Shown: positions 1 through 9,676, counted from the first letter of the stretch. The stretch is 64,000 nt of DNA from Verrucosispora sp. WMMD573 (GCF_027497175.1 NZ_CP114901.1:1364001-1428000); one strand, 5' to 3'. Made by a program: numbers and translations. The notes: generated from the letters alone by a model not told the origin.

Positions 1-1
1 G

Positions 2-646
<645 letters not shown>

Positions 647-696
647 CCGGTGCCCACCCCTTTCCCGCAGCGTCCGCAACCAGCAGGATCGTCGAC

Positions 697-1923
697 GTGG
701 GTGGCAACGTCTCCGCCGTGATCGGCGTCTTCTCCCTGGTCAGCGTGCTGGCCGGGGCGCTGTTCGCGGTCGGTCGGCTGCGTGGGCGGCGCGGTATCGC
801 CACGCCCGGCCAACGGGCCACCTACGAGGTGCTGCACACCGCCGGCCTGGCGGCCGAACCGCTGCGCGCCGGGCTGAACCCGGCCGGCGCGGCAAAGGCC
901 GCCCGCCACCTGCGCACCCTGGTCGGCGCGGAAGGGCTGGCGTTGACCGACACCGACGATCTGCTCGCACTCGACGGACGCGGCGCGCACCACCGGGAGC
1001 AGCTGCGGACCGCCGCCCGGCGGGTGATCGCATCCGAGCGTTCCACGGTGCTGGGCGAGGCGGAGCTGACCTGCGACCGGATCGACTGCCCGGTCCGGGG
1101 CGCGGTGGTGGCCCCGCTCGGTGGGGCGTCCGGCCGGATCACCGGCGCGCTGGTCGCCGTCACCGACGGCGCACCGGCGCCCGGCCTGGTCCAGGCCACC
1201 CTGGAGACCGCCCACTGGGCCGGCAGCCAACTGGCCCTGGCGGAGCTGGACTCGTCCCGGGAGCGCCTGGCCCGGGCCGAGGTACGCGCCCTGCGCGCCC
1301 AGATCAGCCCGCACTTCATCTACAACGCGCTGACCGCGATCGGTTCCTTCGTCCGCACCGATCCGGAGCGGGCCCGCGAGCTGATCCTGGAGTTCGCCGA
1401 GTTCACCCGGTACTCGTTCCGGGCGCACGGCGAGTTCACCACGCTGGCCGAGGAGCTGCGCTCGATCGACCGCTACCTGACGATCGAGCGGGCCAGGTTC
1501 GGAGACCGGCTTCAGGTTCGGCTCCAGATCGCCCCCGAGGTGCTGCCGGTGACCCTGCCGTTTCTGTGCCTGCAGCCACTTGTCGAGAACGCGGTACGCC
1601 ACGGGTTGTCGCGCAAGCCGGGCACGGGCATGGTGAGCATCGAGGCCCGGGATGCCGGCGCCGAATGCCACATAACGGTGGAGGACGACGGAGTGGGGAT
1701 GGATCCGGCCACGCTAACCGCGGGAATCGCCGAGCTGGCCGGGTCGACCGGCGACCCGGGGGACGATCCGGGCCAGCACGTCGGGTTGTCGAACGTCGAC
1801 GAGCGGCTGCGCTCAGTGTTCGGCGACGGTTTCGGCCTGGTCGTCGAGACCGGCGTCGGCTCGGGTACGAGGGTGAGCATGCGGGTGCCGAAGTTCCACC
1901 CCGGCGTACGGGCGGGTTCGTGA
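697..1923 (+). CDS. LytS-type sensor histidine kinase
   Basis: Sensor kinase of the LytS/YehU family, partner of the LytTR regulator that follows. GTG 697 is chosen because reading further upstream runs through the sugar transferase in another frame and gives implausible sequence; it leaves 408 residues opening with one membrane helix (SAVIGVFSLVSVLAGALFAV). A GAF-like region with Cys residues (LTCDRIDC) covers roughly residues 50-185. The His-kinase block has the phosphoacceptor His near residue 206 in QISPHFIYNAL, the N-box VENAVRHG near 297, DDGVGMD, and a G-box GLSNVDERL. The stop overlaps the next start by four bases (GTGA), so the two genes are translationally coupled. The ligand is unknown. 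Confidence 0.9.
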   Translation: MGGNVSAVIGVFSLVSVLAGALFAVGRLRGRRGIATPGQRATYEVLHTAGLAAEPLRAGLNPAGAAKAARHLRTLVGAEGLALTDTDDLLALDGRGAHHREQLRTAARRVIASERSTVLGEAELTCDRIDCPVRGAVVAPLGGASGRITGALVAVTDGAPAPGLVQATLETAHWAGSQLALAELDSSRERLARAEVRALRAQISPHFIYNALTAIGSFVRTDPERARELILEFAEFTRYSFRAHGEFTTLAEELRSIDRYLTIERARFGDRLQVRLQIAPEVLPVTLPFLCLQPLVENAVRHGLSRKPGTGMVSIEARDAGAECHITVEDDGVGMDPATLTAGIAELAGSTGDPGDDPGQHVGLSNVDERLRSVFGDGFGLVVETGVGSGTRVSMRVPKFHPGVRAGS

Positions 1924-2699
1924 CCGGCTCCGGCCCGCCCGCCGCCACCGGCTTCCTGCGGGTGCTGGCGGTGGACGACGAGCCACCGGCGTTGGACGAG
2001 TTGGCGTACCACCTGCGGGCCGACCCCCGGGTGGCCCGGCTGTACACGGCCGGCGACGCCACCGAGGCGCTGCGGGTGCTCCGTGACGACGACGTGGACG
2101 TGGTCTTCCTGGACATCCGGATGCCCGGCCTGGACGGCATGGAGCTGGCCCGGGTGCTGCGCCGCTTCGCCCGGCCTCCGGCGATCGTCTTCGTCACCGC
2201 CTACGACGACGGTGCCGCGGACGCCTTCGACGTGGGGGCCACCGACTACGTGCGCAAGCCGGTACGCGCCGAGCGGCTGGCCGAGGCGCTGCGCCGGGTG
2301 GTCGGCTCGCGGGTGGTACCCACCCATCCCGCCGCGGTGGCCCGGGCCGAGGAGGATCCCACGATCCCGGTCGAACTTGCCGGCACCACCCGGATGCTGC
2401 CCCGGTCCGCCGTGCGGTGGGTCGAGGCACAGGGCGACTACGCCCGGCTGCACACGGCAGACGGGTCGCACCTGGTACGGGTGTCGCTGGCCACGCTCGC
2501 CGAACGGTGGGCCGACGCCGGGTTCGTCCGGATCCATCGGTCTTACCTGGTGCAGCTGCGGCTGATCGCCGAACTCCGCCTGGTCAACTCCGGCTACGTG
2601 GTGGTCATCGACGGCACCGAGCTGCCGGTGAGCCGCCGGCACACCCGGGAGCTGAAGGACAAGCTGGTCCGGGCCGCCAAGCAGGAGTGGAGCCGCTGA
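1920..2699 (+). CDS. LytTR-family response regulator
   Basis: Response regulator with an N-terminal receiver (residues ~12-125) and a C-terminal LytTR DNA-binding domain (~148-250). The phospho-acceptor Asp is near residue 65 in VVFLDIRMPGLDG; the acidic pair is VDDE and the switch Lys is in YVRKPV. The LytTR part shows WVEAQGDYARLHT, FVRIHRSYLV and ELPVSRRHTRELK. GTG 1920 is chosen because it overlaps the kinase stop as GTGA and sits just before the receiver. LytTR proteins bind direct repeats upstream of transport or envelope genes. Plausible targets are the secreted protein or the DUF485/symporter pair downstream; this is inference from position only. Confidence 0.92.
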   Translation: MTGSGPPAATGFLRVLAVDDEPPALDELAYHLRADPRVARLYTAGDATEALRVLRDDDVDVVFLDIRMPGLDGMELARVLRRFARPPAIVFVTAYDDGAADAFDVGATDYVRKPVRAERLAEALRRVVGSRVVPTHPAAVARAEEDPTIPVELAGTTRMLPRSAVRWVEAQGDYARLHTADGSHLVRVSLATLAERWADAGFVRIHRSYLVQLRLIAELRLVNSGYVVVIDGTELPVSRRHTRELKDKLVRAAKQEWSR

Positions 2700-2840
2700 C
2701 CCGGCCGGGCCGAGCGATTCTCGTACCCCATAGAGATCGTTGTTGTTCTACTCTCCTGTGGTCGGTTCAACACGGGGCGCGGGGCCGGCGTGGGCGCGAC
2801 GCCTGTCTGAGCCGCCCCGCCCCCTCAGGTCTGGACACAA

Positions 2841-4919
2841 ATGCAAATCCCTCTCATCCGCCGGGCCGCCCTGGCCTGCGTCACGGCGGCTGCCGTGCTG
2901 TTGTCGGGCGCCACACCCGCGCTGGCCGACTCGACCGGCACGATCAGCGGCCGGTTGACCACCGCCGCCGGCGCCGCCGCACCCGACGTCCCGGTCGTCG
3001 TCTATCGCAGCGGCGAGTACGACGTCGTGGCCAACACGATGACCGACGCCGACGGGGCCTACACGCTGCCGCATCTGGACCCGGGGTCCTACACCGTCGG
3101 TTACCTGCCCGACAGCCGTCCGGAGCAGTACTACCGGCAACAGGCGTGGCCCTGGGACGCGGACCCGGTCATCGTGACCGCGGGCGCCACGACCACGGTC
3201 GACGAGCAGTTGCTGGCCACCGGCACCATCTCCGGCCAGCTCCTGGACACCGCCGGCGAGCCCGTGATCGACCTGCGGGTGGTCGCCGCCGAGGCCGACT
3301 CCGGCCAGATGGCCAGCGCACGCACCGACGACGCCGGCCGGTACGAGATGAACGTGGTCTCGGGCCGGTACCGGGTGAGCTTCGAGCCGATCGAGGGCTC
3401 CTACCAGAGCCAGTACGTGCCGGGGCAGGTGGACGAGGAGAGCGCTGGCGTCTTCCAGGTCACCGATGGTGCACGGGTCGTGGCCGACGACACCGTACTG
3501 CCCGTGGGCACGCTGTCCGGCCGGTTCACCACCGCCGCCGGGGCACCCCTGGCGAACGCGCAGGTCACCATCTACGCCCCGAACATGTACAGCGTGCACT
3601 GGACCGAGACCAACGCCGACGGCGTGTTCGAGGTCCAGCTCATCGCCGGCTCCTACAAGGTTGGCCTGCACGCCGACGAGCGGCACCAGTACTACCCGGG
3701 GCAGCTCGAATCCGCTCAGGCAGAACTTGTGACCGTGCGCGGCGGCGAGGAAACCAGCATCACCGACAGCCTGCTGGGCACCGGCTCCATCCGGATCAGC
3801 GCGGTGGACTCGGTGACCGGTGCGCCGGTGGCCAACTTCTGCGCCCACGACGGGTGCAGCAACGGCAGCGGCCGGGTGACCATCAGCGACCTGGCGCAGG
3901 GACGGCACGACATCCACGTCTACGTGCCCGACGGCCGGTACTTCTCCCGGGATCGCACCGGCATCCAGGTGCGTGCCGACCAGACCACCGAGTTGACCAT
4001 CAAGCTCCGTCCGGGCGCGGTCATCACCACCACCGTCCTGGACCGGCAGAGCGGCTCGCCCGTCTCCGGGGTCTGCCTGGACGCCTTCGCGCCCAAACGG
4101 GTCGCGCTGCGGGACGGCTACGGCAATTGCAGCAACCGCAGCGGTCAGATCCGCGTCGGTCCGCTCACCGCCGGTGACTACAAGCTCTTCGCCGTCCCGC
4201 AGAACTCGACCTACGGGCGGCAGTGGGTGGGTCCCGACGGTGGCACCGGCGACGAGCGGGAGGCGGCGATCGTCACCGCCGCCGTCGGCCAGGTGGCCAC
4301 CGGGCCGGTGATCCGGCTCGACCGGGCGGGGCAGGTCACCGGCCGGGTGACCGATGCCGAGACCGGCGCGGCCCTGACGGGCGTCAACGTCTCGGTGCTC
4401 ACCGGCCACCCTGGCGTCGGCGCCCAGGACGCGGTCACCGACGACCAGGGCGACTACACCCTGAGCCGGCTCGGCCCGTACGAGTGGCCGGTGGTCTTCA
4501 GCCGTGGCGGGTACGCGACCGTCTGGTCCGGCGGTGCGGCGAGCCGGTTCACCGCCACTCCGGTGCAGGTGGGTGCCGGCGCCGCAGCCACCCTCGACGC
4601 GACGCTCGGGCGGGGCGTGCAGCTCACCGGCACCTTCCGTAACACCGACGGCACGCCACTGCGCAGCGGTTGGCTGCTCGCCCACAGCGTGGACACCGGT
4701 GACTACGCCGGTAGCGGCTGGGTGTCCAACGGGGAGTTCACCATGCGGCTGACGGGACGTCAGCGGATCTTCTTCAGCTACGACGTCTACCTTGACAACG
4801 AGCAGATGTACTCGGGCCGGTACCAGGTGACCGACCCGGACGGCACCCGACGGCTGGCCCGGTTCACCGTGCCCGCGTCGGGTTCGATGACCGCCGATCT
4901 GGTCATTCCGACAAGCTGA
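2841..4919 (+). CDS. Secreted multi-repeat protein with carboxypeptidase-regulatory-like (Ig-fold) domains
   Basis: A 692-residue exported protein. The N-terminus is a classical Sec signal (QIPLIRRAALACVTAAAVLL, cleavage probably after ALA-D near residue 30). The rest is about six or seven beta-sandwich repeats of the carboxypeptidase-regulatory-like/CNA-B type, each with a G-x-(I/L)-(S/T)-G-x-(F/L) opening, a TDADGAY or TNADGVF turn and a YTVGYLP or YKVGLHA strand. Several repeats carry a QYYPGQ-like element. There is no sortase LPXTG motif, membrane tail or catalytic domain, so it is probably free or loosely wall-associated; adhesion or matrix roles are possible but unproven. It lies between a two-component system and a transporter pair and ends at a strong terminator. 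Confidence 0.82.
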   Translation: MQIPLIRRAALACVTAAAVLLSGATPALADSTGTISGRLTTAAGAAAPDVPVVVYRSGEYDVVANTMTDADGAYTLPHLDPGSYTVGYLPDSRPEQYYRQQAWPWDADPVIVTAGATTTVDEQLLATGTISGQLLDTAGEPVIDLRVVAAEADSGQMASARTDDAGRYEMNVVSGRYRVSFEPIEGSYQSQYVPGQVDEESAGVFQVTDGARVVADDTVLPVGTLSGRFTTAAGAPLANAQVTIYAPNMYSVHWTETNADGVFEVQLIAGSYKVGLHADERHQYYPGQLESAQAELVTVRGGEETSITDSLLGTGSIRISAVDSVTGAPVANFCAHDGCSNGSGRVTISDLAQGRHDIHVYVPDGRYFSRDRTGIQVRADQTTELTIKLRPGAVITTTVLDRQSGSPVSGVCLDAFAPKRVALRDGYGNCSNRSGQIRVGPLTAGDYKLFAVPQNSTYGRQWVGPDGGTGDEREAAIVTAAVGQVATGPVIRLDRAGQVTGRVTDAETGAALTGVNVSVLTGHPGVGAQDAVTDDQGDYTLSRLGPYEWPVVFSRGGYATVWSGGAASRFTATPVQVGAGAAATLDATLGRGVQLTGTFRNTDGTPLRSGWLLAHSVDTGDYAGSGWVSNGEFTMRLTGRQRIFFSYDVYLDNEQMYSGRYQVTDPDGTRRLARFTVPASGSMTADLVIPTS

Positions 4920-4924
4920 TGAAC

Positions 4925-4953
4925 GGTCCGGGGGCGCTCGTCGCCCCCGGACC
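4925..4953 (+). terminator. Intrinsic terminator-like hairpin
   Basis: A perfect 12-bp G/C-rich stem (GGTCCGGGGGCG paired with CGCCCCCGGACC) closes a 5-nt loop just after the stop of the secreted repeat protein. There is no U-tract, as is common in actinobacteria. Confidence 0.75.
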
Positions 4954-4958
4954 AGCGG

Positions 4959-4998
4959 TTGTCCACAGCTCCACCTCGTTATCCACAAGCTGTCCACA
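4959..4998 (+). other. Cluster of three DnaA-box-like nonamers
   Basis: TTGTCCACA (4959-4967), TTATCCACA (4979-4987) and CTGTCCACA (4990-4998) lie in the same orientation within 40 bases. The middle copy equals the strong E. coli DnaA box; the others match the actinobacterial form (T/C)(T/C)(G/A/C)TCCACA. They sit between the terminator and the DUF485 gene. Nothing else here resembles an origin, so a DnaA-titration or regulatory role is more likely than initiation. DnaA binding is inferred. Confidence 0.5.
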
Positions 4999-5038
4999 GC
5001 CCTCTTGACATTCCTGTCGGGCGGACGAGACTGCCGGC

Positions 5039-5485
5039 ATGGTCGCCGAGGATCCACTGCCGGAGTCCGGCCGGCCGGCGTCGTCCCCCGCCGTGCCTGG
5101 CCGGCCCGTCTCCGGGCCGCCGGCGCGTACCCGGGTGGTGTTGGCCGAGGTGTCCCGCCGGCCGCACTGGCCCGCCGGCACCCACACCGAACTGACCCAG
5201 CAGACCCGGGTCGGTGAGGCACTCGTTCGCGGTCTGGTCCGTGCTCAACTGGCCCTCGCCCTGCAACTGTCCGCGGTGGTGCTGGTCGGATTGGGCGGCC
5301 TGCCCTGGCTGTTCGCCATCGCGCCGTCGGTCGGCCGGATGACCGTGCTCGGTGTCAACCTGCCGTGGCTGCTGCTCGGGGTGCTCTCCTTTCCGTTCCT
5401 GGTGGCCGTCGGGTGGACGTACGTCCGACTGGCCGAGCGCAACGAGCAGGACTTCACCGACCTGGTCCAGCGGCCGGAGCGCTGA
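5039..5485 (+). CDS. DUF485-type small membrane protein, symporter partner
   Basis: A 148-residue protein with a proline-rich N-terminal tail, a conserved-looking amphipathic stretch, and two membrane helices (LALALQLSAVVLVGLGGL and LPWLLLGVLSFPFLVAVGWTY) followed by RLAERNEQDF. The size, two-helix layout and position immediately before a sodium:solute symporter gene (one base between genes) match the DUF485/YjcH proteins that accompany acetate-type symporters such as ActP. The start is ATG 5039. It is probably a membrane accessory subunit; the family's function is not firmly known. Confidence 0.78.
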   Translation: MVAEDPLPESGRPASSPAVPGRPVSGPPARTRVVLAEVSRRPHWPAGTHTELTQQTRVGEALVRGLVRAQLALALQLSAVVLVGLGGLPWLFAIAPSVGRMTVLGVNLPWLLLGVLSFPFLVAVGWTYVRLAERNEQDFTDLVQRPER

Positions 5486-5486
5486 C

Positions 5487-7127
5487 GTGGGCAACGACCT
5501 CGTCGTACCGGCGATCGTGGCGGTCACCCTGATCACCGTCGCCATCGGCTTCTACGGGCTGCGGCTGGCCCGCACCACCTCCGATTTCCTGGTCGCCTCC
5601 CGGGTGGTCAGCCCCACCTGGAACGCTGCCGCGATCGGCGGCGAGTACCTGTCGGCGGCGAGCTTCCTCGGCGTCGCCGGGCTGATCCTCAAGTACGGCG
5701 TGGACGTGCTCTGGTACCCGGTCGGGTTCGCCGCCGGATACCTCGCCCTGCTGTTGTTCGTGGCCGCGCCGCTGCGCCGGTCCGGCGCGTTCACCCTGCC
5801 CGACTTCTGCGAGCTGCGGCTCGGATCGCGTCGGCTACGGACGCTGGCCACCGTCTTCGTGATCTTCATCGGCTGGCTCTACCTGGTGCCGCAGCTCCAG
5901 GGCGCCGGCCTGACGCTGGCCACGCTGGCCGGCTCGCCGTATCCGGTCGGCGCACTGGTGGTGGCCGCCGTCGTGACCGCGAACGTGGCCCTGGGTGGGA
6001 TGCGGGCGGTCACCTTCGTGCAGGCGTTCCAGTACTGGCTCAAGCTGACCGCGCTGGCGGTACCGGCGATCTTCCTGGCCCTTCAGTGGCAGGCCGACGG
6101 CCGTCCGGCGGTGACCCCGCCGGACGGAGCGACGTTCCGGACGGCGACCACCGTCGTGGTCGAGCAGCAGGCGGTGCTCACCCTCGCCGACGGCCAGACC
6201 CTTGAGGTACGCCCCGGCGACGAGCTGAGCTTCGCCGAGGGCGAACCGGTGCCGGAGGTCTCCGGGGTGGCCAACGGGGCCACCGACTGGCTGCTGCCCA
6301 GCGACGCGGGTTCCGACGACCGGGGACTGTTCGGCACGTACTCGCTGATCCTGGCCACTTTTCTGGGCACCATGGGGCTGCCACACGTCCTGGTGCGCTT
6401 CTACACCAATCCCGACGGGGCCGCCGCCCGCCGGACCACCCTGGTGGTGCTGGCCCTGGTCGGGGTCTTCTACCTGCTACCCACCATCTACGGCGTGCTG
6501 GGCCGGATCTACACACCGCAACTCCTGATCACCGGCCAGACCGACGCGGTGGTGGTGCTGCTGCCCGAGGCGGCGCTCGGTGCCGGGACCACCGGCCGTC
6601 TGCTGGCGGCGCTGGTCGCCGCCGGGGCGTTCGCGGCCTTCCTGTCCACCTCGTCCGGGCTGCTAACCAGCGTCGCCGGGGTGATCTCCACAGATGTGCT
6701 CGGTCGAGGTTCGGTGCGCGGCTTCCGACTGGCCACGGTGATCGCCGGGGTGGTGCCGACGGTACTCGCCCTCAACGTCTCCGGCCTGGACGTCTCGCAG
6801 GTGGTGGGCCTGGCGTTCGCGGTCGCCGCGTCCAGCTTCTGTCCGCTGCTGGTGCTCGGCATCTGGTGGCGGGGTCTCACCGACGCGGGCGCCGCCGCCG
6901 GGATCCTCGTCGGCGGCGGCGCCGCCGTGACGTCGGTCCTGATCACCGTTCTCGGCCCGGCCATGACCGGCTGGCCGGCCACCCTCATCGCCCAGCCGGC
7001 CGCCTGGACGGTGCCGCTGGCCTTCACGGTGATGATCGCGGTCTCGCTGGCCACCCGTCGTCGTGCCCCGGCCGACATCGGCCGCACCATGCTCCGCCTG
7101 CACGCCCCCGACGCCCTCCGCTCGTGA
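5487..7127 (+). CDS. Sodium:solute symporter, cation-acetate symporter (ActP) type
   Basis: A 546-residue polytopic carrier of the SSS family with about 13 membrane helices. GTG 5487 begins one base after the DUF485 stop; an earlier in-frame start would extend into that gene. Family features include GGEYLSAASFLGVAG in helix 2, GAFTLPDFCELR, GGMRAVTFVQAFQYW, and GLPHVLVRFYTNP, which is characteristic of the acetate/pyruvate branch. A hydrophilic insert of about 70 residues (VTPPDGATF to TDWLLPSDAGS) lies between helices, as in other actinobacterial members. It would import a monocarboxylate with Na+ or H+. The LytTR pair upstream is a possible regulator; the exact substrate is not readable. 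Confidence 0.87.
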   Translation: MGNDLVVPAIVAVTLITVAIGFYGLRLARTTSDFLVASRVVSPTWNAAAIGGEYLSAASFLGVAGLILKYGVDVLWYPVGFAAGYLALLLFVAAPLRRSGAFTLPDFCELRLGSRRLRTLATVFVIFIGWLYLVPQLQGAGLTLATLAGSPYPVGALVVAAVVTANVALGGMRAVTFVQAFQYWLKLTALAVPAIFLALQWQADGRPAVTPPDGATFRTATTVVVEQQAVLTLADGQTLEVRPGDELSFAEGEPVPEVSGVANGATDWLLPSDAGSDDRGLFGTYSLILATFLGTMGLPHVLVRFYTNPDGAAARRTTLVVLALVGVFYLLPTIYGVLGRIYTPQLLITGQTDAVVVLLPEAALGAGTTGRLLAALVAAGAFAAFLSTSSGLLTSVAGVISTDVLGRGSVRGFRLATVIAGVVPTVLALNVSGLDVSQVVGLAFAVAASSFCPLLVLGIWWRGLTDAGAAAGILVGGGAAVTSVLITVLGPAMTGWPATLIAQPAAWTVPLAFTVMIAVSLATRRRAPADIGRTMLRLHAPDALRS

Positions 7128-7222
7128 GGAGACACCTTTCCGGCATTGGCTCGGCGCCGGTCCGACTCGTGGATGAGCTGCGGATCCTCCTCCGGTCGGG
7201 CGGCAGGCTGGTCGGCACCGGA

Positions 7223-7228
7223 TACGGT
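7223..7228 (+). promoter_or_regulatory. -10 element (TACGGT) for a leaderless ABC ATPase mRNA
   Basis: TACGGT ends 7 nt before ATG 7236, so transcription would begin at or next to the start codon. No Shine-Dalgarno sequence is present. Confidence 0.5.
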
Positions 7229-7235
7229 CGGGCGC

Positions 7236-8000
7236 ATGACTGGTGAGCACCCGGCGCTGGCGCTACGCGGCCTGGCCAAGAGCTTCGACGGCAAGGTCGC
7301 GGTGGCCGGCGTGGATCTCGACGTACCGGCCGGCTCGTTCTACGGGCTGCTCGGCCCGAACGGCGCCGGTAAGACCACCACCCTGTCCATGGCGGTCGGG
7401 CTGCTGCGGCCCGACGCCGGCGGCGCCTGGGTGCTGGGCCAAGACGTGTGGGCCGACCCGGTCACCGCGAAGCAGCTGCTCGGCGTCATGCCGGACGGGG
7501 TACGCCTGTTCGACCGGCTCAGCGGGGCCGAGCTGCTCGCGTACCACGGTCTGCTGCGCGGTATGGACCCGGCCGTGGTCGACCAGCGGGCGGCCGAGCT
7601 GCTCGACGTGCTGGCTCTCGCCGACGCCGGTCGAACGCTGGTGGTCGACTACTCCGCCGGCATGAAGAAGAAGATCGGGTTGGCCTGTGCGTTGCTGCAC
7701 GGGCCCCGGCTGCTCGTACTGGACGAACCGTTCGAGGCGGTCGACCCGGTCTCGGCAGCGCTGATCCGGGACATCCTCAAGCGGTACGTGGCCGGCGGCG
7801 GGACGGTGGTCTTCTCCAGCCACGTCATGGAGGTCGTGCAACGGCTCTGCTCACACGTGGCGATCCTCGCCGAGGGCACCATCAAGCGGGTCGGCACGCT
7901 GGAGCAGGTACGCGGCGACCGTTCGCTGGAAGACGTCTTCGTCGAGGTGGTCGGCGGGCGTACCGCCACCGGTGAGGAGCTGGCGTGGCTGTCCCGGTGA
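7236..8000 (+). CDS. ABC transporter ATP-binding protein
   Basis: A 254-residue nucleotide-binding subunit of an ABC-2 type exporter. Walker A is GPNGAGKTTT near residues 42-50, the Q-loop region is VMPDGVRLFDRLSG, the signature is YSAGMKKKI (a degenerate form of LSGGQ, usual in this branch), Walker B is LLVLDEPFEAVD, and the switch His is in FSSHVMEVV. ATG 7236 is preferred over an upstream in-frame start because only from here does the sequence look like the family, and a leaderless-type -10 lies 7 nt upstream. It overlaps the permease gene by 16 bases, so the two form an operon. The substrate is unknown. Confidence 0.92.
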   Translation: MTGEHPALALRGLAKSFDGKVAVAGVDLDVPAGSFYGLLGPNGAGKTTTLSMAVGLLRPDAGGAWVLGQDVWADPVTAKQLLGVMPDGVRLFDRLSGAELLAYHGLLRGMDPAVVDQRAAELLDVLALADAGRTLVVDYSAGMKKKIGLACALLHGPRLLVLDEPFEAVDPVSAALIRDILKRYVAGGGTVVFSSHVMEVVQRLCSHVAILAEGTIKRVGTLEQVRGDRSLEDVFVEVVGGRTATGEELAWLSR

Positions 8001-9676
8001 CCGCACCGGCCGACCGGGTGCGGCCGGTCGCGGCGCGTCACTTCGTCCGGCTCAAGCTGCGGGTGATGGGCAACAACTTCCGTGGTCAGGGCTGGCGGGT
8101 GACGCTGTTCCTGGTCGGCTCGCTGATCGGGCTCTGGTTCGCGGTCGGTGCCTTCTTCGGCCTGGCGGCTCCCGGGCTGGTCGGCGACGACCGGTACGCC
8201 CTGCTGGTCGCGGCGTTCGCCGGCGGGTTGACGGTGCTCGGTTGGCTGCTGCTGCCGCTGGTCTTCTTCGGCGTCGACGAGACACTGGACCCGGCCCGGT
8301 TCGCGCTGCTGCCGCTGTCCCGGCGCACCCTGGTGACCGGGCTGTTCGCGGCGGCGCTGGTGAGCGTACCCACGGTCGCCGTGCTGCTGGCCCTCTCCGG
8401 CCTGGTGGTCACCGCCGGGGTGTTCGGCGGCTGGTCGGCCGCCCTGGTCACCGCCGTCGGGGTGGTCTGCGGCCTACTTCTCTGCGTCGCCGGTGCCCGA
8501 GCGGTGACCAGCGCGTTCGCCTCCATGCTGCGCTCCCGCCGGGTACGCGACCTGGCCGCCGTCCTGCTCACGGTGCTCGCCGCGTCGCTGGGACCGTTGC
8601 AGCTCGCCGGTTTGGCCGCGATCCAGGACACCGACTGGGACCGGCTGACCGGGGTGGCGACGGTGATCGGCTGGACCCCGTTCGGTGCCCCGTGGACGGC
8701 GGGTATCGACGTGGCGCAGGGCCGGGCCTGGGCCGCACCCGTGAAGCTGCTGATCACCGTGGTGACGATCGTCGCGCTGCTGGCCTGGTGGTCACGCTCG
8801 CTGGAGTCGGCGATGGTGGGCGCGGCGAGCGCCGGACCCAGCCGGGCAAAGCCCGGGGTGACCGGCGGTGTGGTGGCTCAGCTCTTTCCCCGGGCCGCCG
8901 GCTGGCTGCGCCGGGGGCGCTTCGGTGCCCTGGTCGCCCGGGAGGCCCGCTACTGGTGGCGGGACGCCCGACGTCGCGCCAACCTGATCACCATCGCGGT
9001 GGTCGGTCTCTTCGTGCCGGTGATGGTCAACTTCGGTGGACAGGGCTTCACGTTCGACAGCGACCAGGGCTTCAGCCCCGCCGGGGAGTCCTCGCCGGTG
9101 CTGGTCAGCCTCTCCATGCTCTTCGTCGGGCTGCTCGCCGCGGTGACGCTGGCCAACCAGTTCGGCTTCGACGGCAGCGCGTACGCGGCGAACGTGGTGG
9201 CCGGCGTACCGGGTCGGCTGGAACTGCGCGCCCGGATCACCGCGTTCTCGCTCTACGTACTGCCGATGCTGGCGGTGGTCGCCGTGGTGATCGCGCTGGT
9301 GCTCGGTCAGCCGACGTGGATCGGATTCATGTCGGGTGCGCTGGTCGCCACCTACGGTGCCGGGCTGGCGGTCAACTCGCTCGTCTCCGTGCTGGGCGCG
9401 TACTCGCTGCCGGAGACGAGCAACCCGTTCGCGATGAACAGCGGGGCCGGGGTGGCGAAGGGGATGCTGACCCTGCTGGCCATGGCGGCCACCAGCGCGC
9501 TCGCCGCACCGATGGTGATCGCCGCGGCACTGCTCGGCGACGCCTGGCTCTGGCTGGGCCTGCCGCTGGGTGTGGCCTACGGCGTCGGCGCGGCGCTACT
9601 CGGCGCGTACCTGGCCGGCGACGTGCTGGACCGCCGCCAACCGGAACTTCTCGCCCTGGTCACCCCCCGCCGCTGA
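7985..9676 (+). CDS. ABC-2 type transporter permease
   Basis: A 563-residue membrane subunit paired with the preceding ATPase. The hydropathy suggests about 12 helices in two groups, separated by a cytoplasmic stretch (AASAGPSRAKPGV to EARYWWRDARRRANL). GTG 7985 has GAGGAG five bases upstream and is preferred; GTG 7997, which overlaps the ATPase stop as GTGA, is an equally simple alternative and would shorten the protein by four residues. The long single-chain permease with a single ATPase resembles exporter pairs for antibiotics or envelope compounds, but nothing identifies the cargo. Confidence 0.87.
   Translation: MAVPVTAPADRVRPVAARHFVRLKLRVMGNNFRGQGWRVTLFLVGSLIGLWFAVGAFFGLAAPGLVGDDRYALLVAAFAGGLTVLGWLLLPLVFFGVDETLDPARFALLPLSRRTLVTGLFAAALVSVPTVAVLLALSGLVVTAGVFGGWSAALVTAVGVVCGLLLCVAGARAVTSAFASMLRSRRVRDLAAVLLTVLAASLGPLQLAGLAAIQDTDWDRLTGVATVIGWTPFGAPWTAGIDVAQGRAWAAPVKLLITVVTIVALLAWWSRSLESAMVGAASAGPSRAKPGVTGGVVAQLFPRAAGWLRRGRFGALVAREARYWWRDARRRANLITIAVVGLFVPVMVNFGGQGFTFDSDQGFSPAGESSPVLVSLSMLFVGLLAAVTLANQFGFDGSAYAANVVAGVPGRLELRARITAFSLYVLPMLAVVAVVIALVLGQPTWIGFMSGALVATYGAGLAVNSLVSVLGAYSLPETSNPFAMNSGAGVAKGMLTLLAMAATSALAAPMVIAAALLGDAWLWLGLPLGVAYGVGAALLGAYLAGDVLDRRQPELLALVTPRR

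Noticed and set aside
2417..4177. A long plus-strand frame overlapping the LytTR regulator and the secreted protein
   Set aside because: The product is almost entirely Arg/Gly/Pro/His, typical of an off-frame reading in high-GC DNA.
2748..5222. An 824-codon open frame on the minus strand
   Set aside because: It lies antisense to the secreted repeat protein, whose signal peptide, Ig-fold repeats and codon bias are clear. The antisense frame is open only because of the G/C third-position bias and has no recognisable domain.
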